From assembly GCF_000091045.1 (NCBI RefSeq), contig NC_006686.1:757501-821500 (forward strand): a DNA stretch of 64,000 nucleotides. The letters run 5' to 3'. This stretch comes from Cryptococcus deneoformans JEC21 (lineage: Eukaryota; Basidiomycota; Tremellomycetes; Tremellales; Cryptococcaceae). Of the stretch, positions 1-11,746 are shown piece after piece (position 1 is the first letter of the stretch; every line of letters begins with the position of its first letter). The translations under genes and the position numbers were made by a program. The notes beneath the pieces were generated by a model. The model ran no database searches. It was given only the letters and a program-made list of their open reading frames with translations, and was not told where the DNA came from.

Positions 1-719
1 ACAGGTAGCCTATTGCAATGGCGCGCTTTCGCTTTAGAACTTGCGGGAACACTGAAGCTTGACATGCTATTTCCAGCTAGATGAAAGGGAGCTACGGCGG
101 CACCTTGTTCTTCGACACTTGGTGCTCTCATGTTAGACACTGATCTTGTTGCTTGTTCCATTTTACAATCAGCTTCTAAAGTGTCTCGGCCCATAAACAT
201 TAGGCAATGGGGACAAGCTGTGTTTGCTGGGGTATTAGCAGCAGATCGGCAGCTCTGCGCTGAGCGAGAAGCAATGATATCGGCCGCCAGAGATTCTTGC
301 CAAAACAATTGTTCCATTTTGTACATTTGCGTTGTTGGTAGTATGCCCCGTACCTACATACAAATATCAAAAGGAGATGTGCAGACTCCGTCATCCATTT
401 ATTCGATAATCTGTCCTTCTTAGTTTGTCATCCAAAGAAGCATCCACGGGAGTTTTGATCCTCAATGCCGTCTCGTACTAGGTGCTCGTACTGATTGGCA
501 AAGTGCAACGTTGGACCGGCGGCAAAGGCTTAGACATATTTACAGTTGGGTGTTAGAGCGTGGCTGTTGGGAAAGTACCGTACCCGGATAATAGAGTGAT
601 GGAAGGGGACGAACACTGCTATCATCAATGCGAATCCGGCTGCCTAGTATTTAATCAGTAGCTGGAAGATGGTATTACGCACCGACACACCAGTTTGCTT
701 GGTTCTTCGCATTATGCAT
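1..719 (-). CDS. unidentified protein, partial (runs off left edge)
   Basis: Spliced model with exons 719-683, 643-584, 528-479 and 353-1. All phases agree (37, 60, 50 and 353 nt), donors are GTGCGT, GTACGG and GTACGA, and acceptors are TAG, AAG and TAG. The last exon stays open to the window edge for about 117 codons. The visible part is about 166 residues, starts MHNAKNQANWC, and is rich in Ser and Ala, with a CPHC pair near residue 98 that could belong to a metal site. I recognise no family. The third intron (354-478, 125 nt) is longer than its neighbours and could hide another exon. The C-terminus lies outside the window. That the model is real rests only on frame consistency. Confidence 0.5.
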
Positions 720-1318
720 TCACGTCAAAAGACCTAACACCGCAATCTTCTTTCTGTCCTCACTCGACATGCCTTGAACAATGTCAACGTAATAGGACCT
801 TGTTACCATTTTTCAGCCCTATGGTGGCGTCATATTCCACTATCAGCGATCGTGATTGGAAGCGGTACACATAAGCACTTCGTCAAACAAAAGGTAATCG
901 CCCTAATAAGTAAGTCCTCCATACCTCTCATATTTGACCAACGTTACAGTTGCAGTGATTGCCGATCGCCATTCGCGCTGATGGGTAACGGCAAGTGATG
1001 ACGTAACGGCTGGTCGCTGCTTCTGAGGATTTTTAGGGTGGAGCTGCGGAGTGAGGTGTACCGGAGTGTGGATATGTGTTGTTCGGCCAAAAGTTTCAGA
1101 TTTCCCGTTTCCGGTGACCGACTTCTAGCGCAGGGCATATCGGCATCTACGGCAACCTCATTTCACACCTCAAAAAAACAACAACCATGCTCCATTAATC
1201 ATGCAGTTCAGACCTTCTTTTTCCTCAAACGTCTTCCATCCCTTCACACGTCGTGTGCCCGACTATTCCAAAGCACACAAGAAAAAGCGGACAGCCGCCT
1301 CATCGCCCATAGCTCAGA
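720..1318. other. intergenic, divergent promoter region
   Basis: Gap of about 600 bases between two divergently read unidentified genes. Open frames here are short and do not join through plausible splice sites. It presumably holds both promoters; I see no recognisable site. Confidence 0.4.
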
Positions 1319-2052
1319 ATGTCTTCGAACACTACCTGTCGCTCCTCAACATCAGCATATTCTCGTGACTGCAAGACGAACGTTCAAAAGGGAGGAAGCA
1401 CAGGGAACAACAAGGCCTACCATTATTCGCATGATGAGAGTGGAAGGAGAGGTGAGTTTGGCGTGGAACAACTCATCTTTTAATCCAGAAGGCAATCTGA
1501 CGTCCGCCATAGAGTCGGACGGCACTTACATCCCCTCTGGACCGGCTCGGAAAAAGGGATTTTTTAAGAAAGTTTTCGGTTGTACTTGTGTAAGTACCGT
1601 GTGGCTCAAACTCCTTGTAACTTGCTTGCTTGGCTTAACTGACTTCCTGTTATATAGTTCGAATTCGATGAGTGAGTTTTTGAAGGATTAGACTTGATCC
1701 CAGTGTAATATAACATTGAGAATTGGTTCTGACAAAATCTTCGGGCAGGGACAGCGATCCTGTCGCACGATATCGACCACGACAGCATGCCGTCTACGCC
1801 AGATCACCTCCTGAGCCTATACCCCCATACTCTCGGACGGACCCTCATCCGCCCCCCCGCCCCTGTCCTGCAGCAGATCGCTCTGTTGCGTCCCTTGATA
1901 GCAGTTCTTCACTCCCAGCACAAGATCAATCTCAACTGCTCTTCCTTCCCGTCATCCCTCGACCAGAGGACGAAACTCAAAAGACATATCCCGTTCCCAA
2001 TGGTAGTTTTGCAGGTGGCACGACTGGCGGTGCCGGGGCAGGGGGCGGCTGA
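1319..2052 (+). CDS. unidentified Ser/Pro-rich small protein
   Basis: Four exons, 1319-1451, 1489-1589, 1658-1671 and 1749-2052, join in phase (552 nt, 183 residues). The introns have donors GTGAGT, GTAAGT and GTGAGT and are 37, 68 and 77 nt long; the third exon is only 14 nt. The N-terminal 45 residues are Ser/Asn rich. A basic, cysteine-containing patch (KKGFFKKVFGCTC) follows at about residues 66-78, where Cys pairs next to Lys could allow membrane attachment by lipidation (inference). The second half is Pro/Arg rich and the protein ends in a Gly-rich tail. No enzyme motif is visible and I recognise no family. The 37-nt first intron is at the lower size limit, so the first exon is the least certain part. 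Confidence 0.5.
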
Positions 2053-2713
2053 TGAGCATGGTCGCCTTTCATAACCACAAAGCAGTAAAGCTCAAAAAGT
2101 AGAATGCCCGCTACATCACTTCAAAAAGTTCAGTTAGAAGTCTGGATCATATAATCTAGTGTATCCGGAGCTTCTTGTACCATATTAAACAGCTGTATTT
2201 GTAATAGATACCCAGAGGGCAGTCCTGTTGTACTACTGCACTCTCTGAAGAGCTTTAGAACCTTAGGTGAAAGGGATGAAGAAAACGTTCATGGTTTTCA
2301 ACGGCAGACCAACTCACATTATGCCATGCATGTGCATAGCGACGTGGCCAGGCAGGGTACTGATTATCCCGTACGTTGTCTCGGGAATGGGACTTTTGGA
2401 GCCCGGCAACGAAGCAACAGATTCATGCCATCAGCGACGCTTGTTCAAGTGCACCGAGAGTGAACAAAGTGCTAGTGTTCCTTTTGCGGGGTCACAATCA
2501 TCCTGAACTGCTTACTAATTACTAAGATTATGGTCTATAGCTAGCGCTTCACAACAGGAATGATGACATCGCCGGTAAGAGCATAACAATTTCAGACAGC
2601 GGGTATTTTCATGCAATTGCTTTATACACTGTGTTACAAATGTCAGTCTAGGCAAGCAAGTTTCTATCGTGTTCCCCCCGAATTCTATTGCACACCATTG
2701 CTTGAACACTCCC
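2053..2713. other. intergenic, convergent 3' region
   Basis: About 660 bases between the 3' ends of the Ser/Pro-rich gene and the glycerol kinase gene. A 79-codon frame at 2267-2506 has no start context, splice partner or composition that suggests a gene. I see nothing else. Confidence 0.4.
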
Positions 2714-2999
2714 TTAAGCCGACCCGATGATCTTAGCGTATCCGGCTTCGTTTTCGTATTCTTCTTCTTCGTCGTCCTCATCGTCGATGTCATGCCATTT
2801 CTTGGCCCTATCAACAGCCTTATTCCATCCCTTGATCTTCTTCAGTCTGGCTTTCTCCTCCAACTCGGGCTCGAATGTATGGACACCAGCGGTGTTCACC
2901 TCACTGAGAGTTTCTGGACGGGTCAGATCCCAACCAAACAGACCAAGAGCATGAGCGGCCAGCAAAGCGGAACCAAGCGCAGTAGACTCGCGCATCGAA

Positions 3000-3037
<38 letters not shown>

Positions 3038-3056
3038 TTGCATAGCCAAGTCTGAG

Positions 3057-3088
<32 letters not shown>

Positions 3089-3254
3089 GAGCCTGCTACC
3101 ACTCTCTTTCTCGATGACATCTAAAACCGCGCGAGTTTGGAAACACACAGCCTCAAGGGTGGCCCGCGCAATGTGGGCAGAAGTTGTGTATCCAGTAAGA
3201 CCAATGATAGTGCCAGAAGCTTCACGATCCCAATACGGCGCAAGAAGGCCAGAG

Positions 3255-3286
<32 letters not shown>

Positions 3287-3403
3287 CGACACTGATCCGG
3301 CGAGGATATCCATTTCGGCAGATTCTTCAATAAGGGTCATTTGGTCTCGTAGCCTGCTCAAAGTGTCAGTTCCGATCAATCATCTTATTCATCGCCAATG
3401 CTC

Positions 3404-3452
<49 letters not shown>

Positions 3453-3621
3453 TACAGGCTTACTGTCCGCACCTGCTTGAAAGGCTACGGTAGAAATGAG
3501 ACCGTAGTTGCTTCTCACAATGTCTTCGCCCGTGTTGAATAAGACGAAAGCACCGGTACCATAAGTGCACTTGGCCTGGCCCTTCATCAAACATTTGTTG
3601 CCGACGAGCGCGGCCTGTTGG

Positions 3622-3656
<35 letters not shown>

Positions 3657-3766
3657 CGGTAGGCCAAGTGAATCAGAAATATTGCCGTACACTTCGGCTG
3701 AAGACACGATCTTTGGAAGGATCGAAGCTCGAAGGCCGAAGAAGCGAAGGAGAGGAGCGTGCCATC

Positions 3767-3812
<46 letters not shown>

Positions 3813-3985
3813 GTCAATAATATGGAGACCGCCATTGTTGGCACCGGTCAAATTCTGAGAAAAAGTAAAGCACCATAAGCAATGAAGGTGGAAATTTGAA
3901 ATGGAGGAAACTCACATAGACAAGCCAAGTATCAACAGTACCGAACATCAGATCATCAGCTTCATGGGCGATTCGGACGGCCTTT

Positions 3986-4026
<41 letters not shown>

Positions 4027-5170
4027 AGTAGAGAGAGGAATACCGGTACTGTAAAAGGTCATGAGCGGCTGAGTTGAGGCAACAGATATCCATAAGACTC
4101 ACACGTCCACCAGACCTTCCTTGCCCTTTCTGTACTTTTTCGCCTTTCCATCTTTACCTCGGCCTGACAAGCCGAGACCCTCCATCGCTTTTCCAATTTT
4201 GCCAGTCATACTGGTATCACCATCTACGACATCACCTTTCTCCCCGAAGGCTGCCTCATGCGTACCAGTTCCCATCTCAACTTCGTCTGGCACAATTTTA
4301 GACTTTTGATTGATCTCGTCCTCCTCCTCGTCATCAATTTCCAGGCCCTCCTCGTCGAGCTTCTTTTCCATCTCACGAACCACATTGATAGTTCGCGCAT
4401 CATCCCAAACGATAGCATTACACAGAGGCTTGCCAGTAGAACGTGACCAGCAGACAGTCGTCTCTCGTTGATTGGTAATACCTTCTCGCCGTCAATACCA
4501 GAACATCTGCAGAGGAAGAAACATTTGAAACATACCAATACCCTTGATGCTATTTCTGGACCAGCCCATCCATTCGAGCTTTTCAACAGCTTTGATGATA
4601 CATTCGTTCATCGCTTCAACTAGCGCGTCGGGGTCATGCTCATGCCAACCTGCATGAGGGAGAATCTGTTCGAATTCGGTTTGATGCTCTGCGATAATCT
4701 TTGCTCGCTTATCGAAAATGATGAATCGCGTAGAGCTGAAAGACTTGTACATGAGCAAGGAAAATTATTGCTTGGGCAACAGATGTGACAATGTGAAAGC
4801 GACTTACGTAGTACCACAATCCAGACTACCAATAAATTGCCCATTACGCAACTCCCGCGTTCCGCCCAAAGGAGTGTAGCCTGAAGCACCCTCATAGTAT
4901 GACCTTGGAGCTTGAGTGAATTCGTTACCGAGGGGCAAGGTAGGCGAACCAGCTCGAGATAGGACAGACGGCGTGACAGGTCCAGAATATTCGCCCCGCC
5001 GGATAGGTCGCGGGCCGGAAGCCATAGATGATCGTCGGGAAAGAGACCCTTGTTGAGGATATTGCGAGACGTAGCTACTGTATTGGTGATTTACAGAAGG
5101 CCTACGAGAAATCGAGACTTCTGAAGGGCGACGAGCTGTGGGCTGTGAGATAGAAGGTCGACGAGAACCT

Positions 5171-5205
<35 letters not shown>

Positions 5206-5251
5206 GGTAAAGCCACCGGTACCGCCTGCCGCAAGGGGCGAGGGGTTCTTG

Positions 5252-5286
<35 letters not shown>
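2714..5286 (-). CDS. GUT1: glycerol kinase (FGGY family)
   Basis: ATP-dependent phosphorylation of glycerol to glycerol 3-phosphate, the entry step of glycerol catabolism. Exons 5286-4808, 4735-4536, 4481-4103, 4048-3916, 3854-3406 and 3353-2714 give 759 residues in phase. Family motifs seen: SLDCGTTSTRF (phosphate loop, about residue 155), ITNQRETT, a glycerol-site region with [14 protein letters not shown], the GDQQAALVG segment, TYGTGAFVL and the [10 protein letters not shown] signature near the C-terminus. The protein is longer than the usual 500-residue bacterial enzyme. It has a 150-residue Ser-rich N-terminal extension with four RRxS motifs, and a Lys/Glu-rich insert of about 85 residues in the FGGY N domain; fungal enzymes often carry an insert there. 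It is divergent from the GT90 gene. Identification is firm; control by phosphorylation is inference. Confidence 0.96.
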
Positions 5287-5288
<2 letters not shown>

Positions 5289-5777
5289 ATGAAAAAGGAG
5301 GCTGTGAGCAGTGGAAGATTTCTAAATCTGATAATGGAAAGATGAAAAATTAAAAGACAAAGGGAAAGGATGGAAAATAAAAAGAGTGGATATGCAATGA
5401 CGACGGCGAGTCAAGGGGACTGATGTGGATAAATAAGAGCTATCAAGTCACAAAAGCGTCATCCTCCTTTTTCATTTTTCTCTCTGCCTTTACCGACCCG
5501 GCCCGTTTAACCGGTGACGTAGCGGCCCGCGGTAAGCCGCCTCGGGACAATTTAAATAATCCCCGACATCTCGTGGCCAGGCCCAGGCGGCGTTCGCCTG
5601 CTGTGGTCTGTAGAGTTAATTAAATAAAAACAAGTTTATTTACGACTGGATCGAGGTCGAGATCCGGAAAGAGAGGAGACTCGCTCGGTACAAACAAGTA
5701 TGTCACCACTGCTAAATATCGAGTAGCCTGGCGCGCCGCAACAAAAGTCTATAACGAACAGCGCTTCGCCCACGGCC
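5287..5777. promoter_or_regulatory. shared promoter region, glycerol kinase / GT90
   Basis: 491 bases between two divergent start codons. It includes AT-rich and purine-rich stretches and a GC-rich block (about 5500-5600). No specific factor site can be named with confidence. Confidence 0.4.
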
Positions 5778-8065
5778 ATGACCCCCTCTAGAGCTTACAC
5801 TCCTCCCGTATCTCCAAAGCTCAAGAATACCAACCTATCCTACACTATCCTTCCCCATGGTGCACCTCCAGTCTCCCGTCCAATCCGACGCCCGAAAAAA
5901 ATTATTTATCTGGCCGCCATATTCTTTCTCCTCTATTGGTTCGGTATCCGTCACGGCTTAGGAAGGGAACGATTACCGATTCCGCCGCTTGGATATGCTG
6001 TGAAGGGCGGTCGTCGGGGGAGGAAATCTAGCCTGGCATGGCACAGTAAAGGTATGGCAACGCTCTTGCAACCTCAGCCAGGCACTAAACAGGAGCACCC
6101 AATTTATGAGCTGATGGAGCGCGCCGAAACGCATTGGACGTCCATGCTGGCATCCCAGTCAACTACCTTGCCGCAGGCGGTTGCCCAATACCGGAAAAGA
6201 TATGGTATTGCTCCTCCTTTGGGCTTTGATGCCTGGTTCGACTTTTGCAAGCGACATGACATCAAAATTATCGACGAGTACGATCAAATGATGAAGGATA
6301 TCCTACCGCATCACGCGCTGCCCCCAGTTATGTTCATTGCTAGAAGTAAAGCCTTAGAAGGCGCGGCGTACACATATACGCTAGACATCAGCCAAGAACA
6401 TGTCAACATCACAGGCGAAAGATCGTCATACGATAGACCCCAACACTTGCTGAAATTGATTGCAGGGTTCAAAGGAGATCTCCCCCCTGAGTTTCGTTTG
6501 AGAGTAACAGGAAGTGATCACAATACTGGGAGTGTAGTCTTAGGTATGGACCAAAGAATGAGGGCCATGGAATTAGTGCAGCAGAGCAAGCGTGAGTGAT
6601 AATCGGGCCTTTTGAAATAACAGCACTGACCTAAATGAAGACTTCGACGAGGATGAATTAAAATCTCTGGAGGATCCCTACCGTACACCTGCGTGGGGAT
6701 GGTTCAAAGCATGTCCACTTGATTCTCCCGCAAATATCCGACCTTGGTCTGAGAATGCTACCGATGAGTTTCAACGTGAGTGAACAGGTCAGGATGATTC
6801 TTGCTGATCCTGTTAGCTAAATCTTTTATCCATGACCATTTGCCTATAATGGACTTTTGCGAATACCCGGAACTCAAGCGACTCCACGGCGCCATGTCTC
6901 TTGATTACGCAAATCGTTCGCCTTCGGTCCTAAAACCAATCCTAGTTCTTTCTAAATTCCCTTTCGATTCCTCTTTCCAAACTCCCCCTATGGAAGGTTA
7001 CATGAACATCACCGAAGAAGATGTACTTTTCCTGGATAGATGGGAAGATAAAACAGACAACCGTTTGTTCTGGAGAGGATCGACAACTGGTGGATACACG
7101 GCTCAGAGGGATTGGAAAGACAGTCACCGGTTGAGATTGCATCTGATGATCAACGGGCCCAAGGGAGGAAACGCCTGGTGGGATCAGCAGTTGAGGGATG
7201 TTATGGTGCCAGATGGAGAGGGAGGCTTTAAGATCGTAAGAAGATGGGAGAGAGTATTAAGCAAAGCATATGCGGATGTGAAACTGTCCGGCCAACCCGT
7301 ACAAGTGAGCAGAATACTTGCCAGTGCACTCGCTGACTGGGTGAATAGTGTCCTTCAGAAGAAATTTGCAGGGAAGTCGCAGATACTATTGAATTCGGAA
7401 AGAAAGTATGGCCTGATGAGGCAGCAGTGTACAAATACAATCTTGATGTCGATGGGGACGGCTGGTCGTCGAGATTTCACAGGCTCCTCATTTCAGGGAG
7501 CCCTGTTATCAAGTTTACAATGTTTCCCGAGTGGCATCAGGTTTGTTACTTATCTTTAAGGTCTAAGACGGAACACAAAAGGCTGACCGTACCATACCTG
7601 TTCAGGAATGGCTCAGTAAGTCTATCATCGACAGCCAATGTTTTGTGTGAGTATTGACAAGATAATAGCTCCTTGGTACCACTATATCCCTCTCAAACCC
7701 GACTATTCTGATCTGTATGACATTATGGCGTTCTTCGTTGGACCTTTGGATGACGCAGGTCATGTCGACTTCAGCAAGGGGCATGACGTGAGTATCCAAA
7801 TGTTGATAGCCTCAACGAAATTTTCTGACCTCCTCCACTTAGTATTTGGCCAAAAAGATTGGAAACGCTGGCCAGAAATTCGCGTTAGAGCACTCGTCAT
7901 GGGTAGATATGCAAGCCTACGTGAGTCACCATATTCGGCGTCTATCGTTAGATAAATGGTGTCGATCTGACAAACAATTGCTTTGATCAGATGTTCCGAT
8001 TGCTTCTTGAATTACAGCGCCTGCATTCTTTGAATCGAAGTTCAATGAGCTACAAAGCCCAGTAA
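5778..8065 (+). CDS. CAP10-like glycosyltransferase (GT90, type II membrane protein)
   Basis: Eight exons: 5778-6591, 6641-6775, 6817-7304, 7349-7540, 7606-7615, 7669-7787, 7843-7920 and 7991-8065 (636 residues, all in phase). After a short cytosolic tail with an RRPKK anchor, a single hydrophobic segment lies at about residues 41-56 (IIYLAAIFFLLYWFGI), as in Golgi type II transferases. The luminal part carries GT90/CAP10 hallmarks: LFWRGSTTGG, then a DVDGDGWSSRF segment, SPVIKFT and PWYHYIPLKPDYSDL. In Cryptococcus this family includes CAP10 and the xylosyltransferase Cxt1, so a role in capsule or glycan xylosylation is possible, but the acceptor cannot be read from sequence. One exon is only 10 nt long. 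The CAP10-family assignment is firm; which paralogue is not. Confidence 0.93.
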
Positions 8066-8318
8066 GAAAGGGATAGCTGTAGAAAGAAGACGCCAACACA
8101 TCGGTAGACGATAGTAGATCAAGTGTCCCTTGTTTCCATAACTTTCTGCTTTTTTTTGTTTCACGTGTCTTGGGTTATGATTGTTGTTTGCTAGTGCATA
8201 CATATGGTGCTCTTCTTTTACAGGCTTCTTACGTGCATATCATCAAGCTGTACCTATACTTACATATTTCATTGAGCAGAAAAAACGCATATTCATGGTC
8301 CATCTTCTTTCAGTTTAT

Positions 8319-9267
8319 TCATTCGTCCACCATTCGTCCCTTGTCCGTTATCGTGGTGGTGTTGGGTTGTGCTGAGCGGGACACAGCATACGGTGGGTAC
8401 ACCTCATTTTTCTTCTCACCCGTAGGAACAATTGCAATGCTATTTGAAGCGGAAACATCAGCACGATGCCCCTCCGTCAAGGCAAATATGCGCTTGGAAA
8501 CATCTGAAAAGGAACAGTTGTTAGTATTGCATGATGATGTTTGGAATTGTTTGCTGATGCGCGACATGTGGTCGTCATCTCGGGTCATCAAGCCACCCTT
8601 TTTAAAGGAGATGCTATCACATCTAGTACAATTACCAGCATCTTATCATGCATGGCATTAAGGACTGAAACGCACCATACACATGCCAGGACCACAGTAG
8701 TATGCGAGAAGCAGGAAACTCTTCTATAGCAGCATTGATTTCGGCGAAGTTTTTAATCGTATGGATGATCTTGAGATCCATATGCCTGGCTGCCTTCGCT
8801 GCTGCAAAAGAATTGCTTTAATGTTTTTGTACGCTACATGGATAAGTTCGCCATTCAATGATATTATTTGAAATCTCCTCGATCCTCAACTGTCGAACCT
8901 CGATAACATCAACGATAAGCTTGAGACCGAAAGCAATCGCCATGGGGTCCGAAGCGAAGAGGGTGATCTGGATGTTCTCGAGGAGAATGGGGATCTGACT
9001 GAGGATTGGCAGCAATGAACCGGACGGATGACCAAAACGGGCCGAAGTGCGTGATGGAACAGGCAAGCTCTCTGCGAATCCATCGATGTCGGCAGAATAA
9101 TTAATAACAAGATAAATACGCATTTTGCGCGTCGGCGGCGGCATCTCGAGTTCTCGACGAGGAAAGAACGAACACAGAACATGCAGATGCGCGGCCTCAA
9201 CCCCTCGAACAAGTCGTTCTTTGATTGTCATTCTTTCACCCGGTTCAGTTCGAAACCTATCTACCAC
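8319..9267 (-). CDS. unidentified spliced protein
   Basis: Exons 9267-8838, 8801-8676 and 8503-8319 join in phase (741 nt, 246 residues). The first intron is only 36 nt (donor GTAGCG); the second is 172 nt, with a strong GTGCGT donor and a TTTTCAG acceptor. A further in-frame 48-nt stretch, 8419-8372 (GTGAGA..CTCAG), may be a third intron, giving 230 residues. Translation could start instead at 9231 (MTIKERLVRG). The protein looks globular, with alternating hydrophobic segments (MRIYLVINYSADIDGF, LLPILSQIPILL, IHTIKNFAEINAAIEEF). I recognise no family, signal peptide or catalytic motif. It is divergent from the Cid1-like gene, with 124 bp between the starts. Existence is moderately supported; function is unknown. 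Confidence 0.5.
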
Positions 9268-9391
9268 TACCGTTGCCCTTGCACATTACGAGGTAGCTTA
9301 ACTTATATCTCCCTATAGCCACCACCATTAATAAAATCCCCCTCAGCTCGTCACTCGCACCAGTCTACTTTGACGTCGCTCGCGTAACATC

Positions 9392-11122
9392 ATGGATATT
9401 CTGGACGAACCGCTCCCGGGCCATATGGAGAGTATTTCGGCCTTTCGTACCCTCCTGAAGAGCCCTTCAGATCGGGTAACCTGCCCCGATAGCGTCGCAC
9501 GTCCTGCAGAACCCGATGCGTTGCAGACTTCTGCTATCGAGTCGTGGAAAGCGACAGAGCCGTCGAGGGAGTCACGCTTGCGTTTGCTAAGGCTCTTAAA
9601 TGATTTGACTTACATAATTAACTCGAAATACAAAGGATATGAGGAGGGAGGATTAAAACGATATTGGGTCGACGTGTTTGGCAGTGTTAGCTGGGCAGGT
9701 GATACTGGACATAGTGGGGATCTGGATCTAATTGTCCTGGTGAGTAATCTATGATTTCCATGATGGTATGACAGTGTTAATTGCTCTATATCAGGACAGG
9801 AAATTGCTACATGGGTGTGAGTATAACCAAAGTTGGAGATAGACCGCAGCTATACAACAACAATTTGAGATAGACCGTAGCTTACATTGTTCATACAGAT
9901 GCGCCTGTTTTTTGGAGGACACCGCCCGGAGAGCCTCTCAGTACGCCTACTAGTCACAAACGCAATAATATCCCCACACCACTCAAACATCTTCCTGAAG
10001 TGTACGACACTTTCTCTATGGCAGAATGCTTAAGACAAGCAGGCTTTGAAGATGTTGAGTCCATCGCTGCTGCGAGCACCCCGATCAATAAATTCAAGTA
10101 CAGAGATCAAGAGTGCGATCTCAATGTCAATGATCTTGGAGGATGGCGAGTTAATTTGGCGCCAGCATAAACACACGCTAACTTTCACATAAGGTATAAC
10201 TCATCATTATTATTGCATTATTGCAGACTTGCACCCTACGTTCTTCGTCCTATGGTCCACGCTTTGAAACTCTGGGCCTCTTCTCACAAATTGAATGACC
10301 CTTCTGGTGCCAAGGGCCCTGCAACCATGTCGTCATATTGCCTGACTTTGATGGCTATTGCTTACCTTCAGCACATCGGTCACCTACCAAATCTGCAAGC
10401 AGATATCAATGTCCCAGAGGTCTGCAGACCAGAAGACACTTCAGAACATGACGTGGTTTGGGTTTCTTGGGGAAAGGAGCAAGGTGTCAAGGCGCATGTG
10501 GGATTCAGCCTCTCTCCTTCTGATGACTGGAAACCATCGAATCCGAACCTCACTGCGGCTGATGCCATCCGGGGGTTCTTTGAATTTTTCTCACTTAATG
10601 GATCGGCTCCTTTGCGTGGTGAAAAATTTGATAGAGTCACGCAGATCGTTTCCATCCTCCAAGGTGGTATTGTACCCCGCGCGAAAGAGTATGGCCAAGA
10701 AATAAGGGAATCGCAACAAAGGAGGGACACGCTCCTTAACCTAGGGATTTCATTGGAAAGGATCAGGCAATCGGAGGACATGATTAGACAGGAGAGATTT
10801 AAAGAGGAAGAAAGAATGGGGAAGGGGGACAGAGGCATACAGCCCAGAAATTGGGGTGAAAAAAAGCTGGTCGTGCAGGACCCCTTTTTGTGGTTCAAGG
10901 TGAGTGTGAATTAAATGTACGCTCAAAGACTTGAACTTACACCATCTGAAGAATTGTGCGGGGATGATGTCTAGAGACGGTCTAGATAGATGGTGGACAG
11001 TAAGTAAAAAGGAAAATACCAAGATGTGCGTCACTGAAGTTGCGCAGACTGTGGACAATACACACCGAGTTATCAAGCTCAAGGGAAAGAATTTTACTTT
11101 GGCAGATTTACTCATGCTTTAA
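9392..11122 (+). CDS. Cid1/Trf-type nucleotidyltransferase (poly(A)/poly(U) polymerase family)
   Basis: Exons 9392-9739, 9795-9816, 9899-10145, 10194-10899 and 10952-11122 encode 497 residues. The DNA polymerase beta fold signature is present: VFGSVSWAG (helical turn, residues 95-103) followed by D110 and D112 in GDLDLIVL. A third carboxylate lies in the CDLNVND strand, and a PAP-associated region follows (RPMVHALKLWASSHKLND). These define a template-independent RNA nucleotidyltransferase that adds A or U to RNA 3' ends; nuclear TRAMP-type and cytoplasmic Cid1-type roles cannot be told apart here. The intron at 10146-10193 begins with GC rather than GT: only this choice restores the LGGWYNSS reading frame. 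The upstream intron (9817-9898) contains a short duplicated block. Confidence 0.88.
9836..9882 (+). repeat. short direct repeat inside an intron
   Basis: The 16-base block GAGATAGACCGCAGCT (9836-9851) recurs at 9867-9882 with one change (GAGATAGACCGTAGCT), a 31-base offset. It lies inside intron 2 of the Cid1-like gene and looks like a small tandem duplication that enlarged the intron. Confidence 0.8.
10146..10193 (+). other. GC-AG intron in the Cid1-like gene
   Basis: The donor reads G|GCGAGT and the acceptor CATAAG. No GT donor nearby gives an open, conserved frame, whereas this choice gives GGWYNSSLLLHYCRLAPY continuous with the downstream PAP region. Confidence 0.75.
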
Positions 11123-11746
11123 TCTATATCATGGGCTTAAGCATGTCAACGAGAGCGGAAGAAGACGTCGATATTCGGCGCTTGTAAAAAAATATAAAAT
11201 GGGGTAGTGACCCTGACAACTGCTTATCAGTAGCGTATGAATGTATACACCTCTGCCGATACGTTCTTTTTCCATTGTGATGTAAAATGGAAAGTGTGTC
11301 GTTCGTTATCATAGCACTGTAATATCACTTTTGGGCTTAGAAATACTTGACATCGGCGTCAGCAAAACTGTCAGAAAATATTTGAATTCTGCAATTCCTG
11401 ATTATGTTAGGCGAGTATCCGATAATACTTGATCAGAGCAGGCAATAGTCTAATCGTTGGTCGTGCATTTTTGGGTTGGCCGGGACAATGATCATGCAGT
11501 GCTATGATCATTTACAAATTGCTTCGAACTGATATATTATTATTTTGCATCATGATACTCAAAAGAAGGTGTATGGCGTAAAAAGTACAGACAGTGAACG
11601 AAAAGAAGGGGTCTCGTTGGCTCAAGATGCATCTTGCGTACTTTAAATAAACCAAATGGCGCTTACTTCCCAAGAAAGAAATCGTGGTCCTGATGAGGTC
11701 TCTCCATTCGTGCACCGTTAGGCTCCTGGGGTTCCTTGCTCAACAA
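11123..11746. other. intergenic, convergent 3' region
   Basis: About 620 AT-rich bases between the 3' ends of the Cid1-like gene and the racemase gene. Only short frames of about 60 codons are present. Nothing recognisable. Confidence 0.4.

Noticed and set aside
1038..1691. 217-codon frame read as a single protein
   Set aside because: Its downstream half is used, but splicing at 1452-1488, 1590-1657 and 1672-1748 gives a better model continuous to 2052. The upstream half has no coding character.
8170..8661. 163-codon plus-strand frame
   Set aside because: It overlaps the spliced minus-strand gene and has random composition with several Cys/Tyr/His runs.
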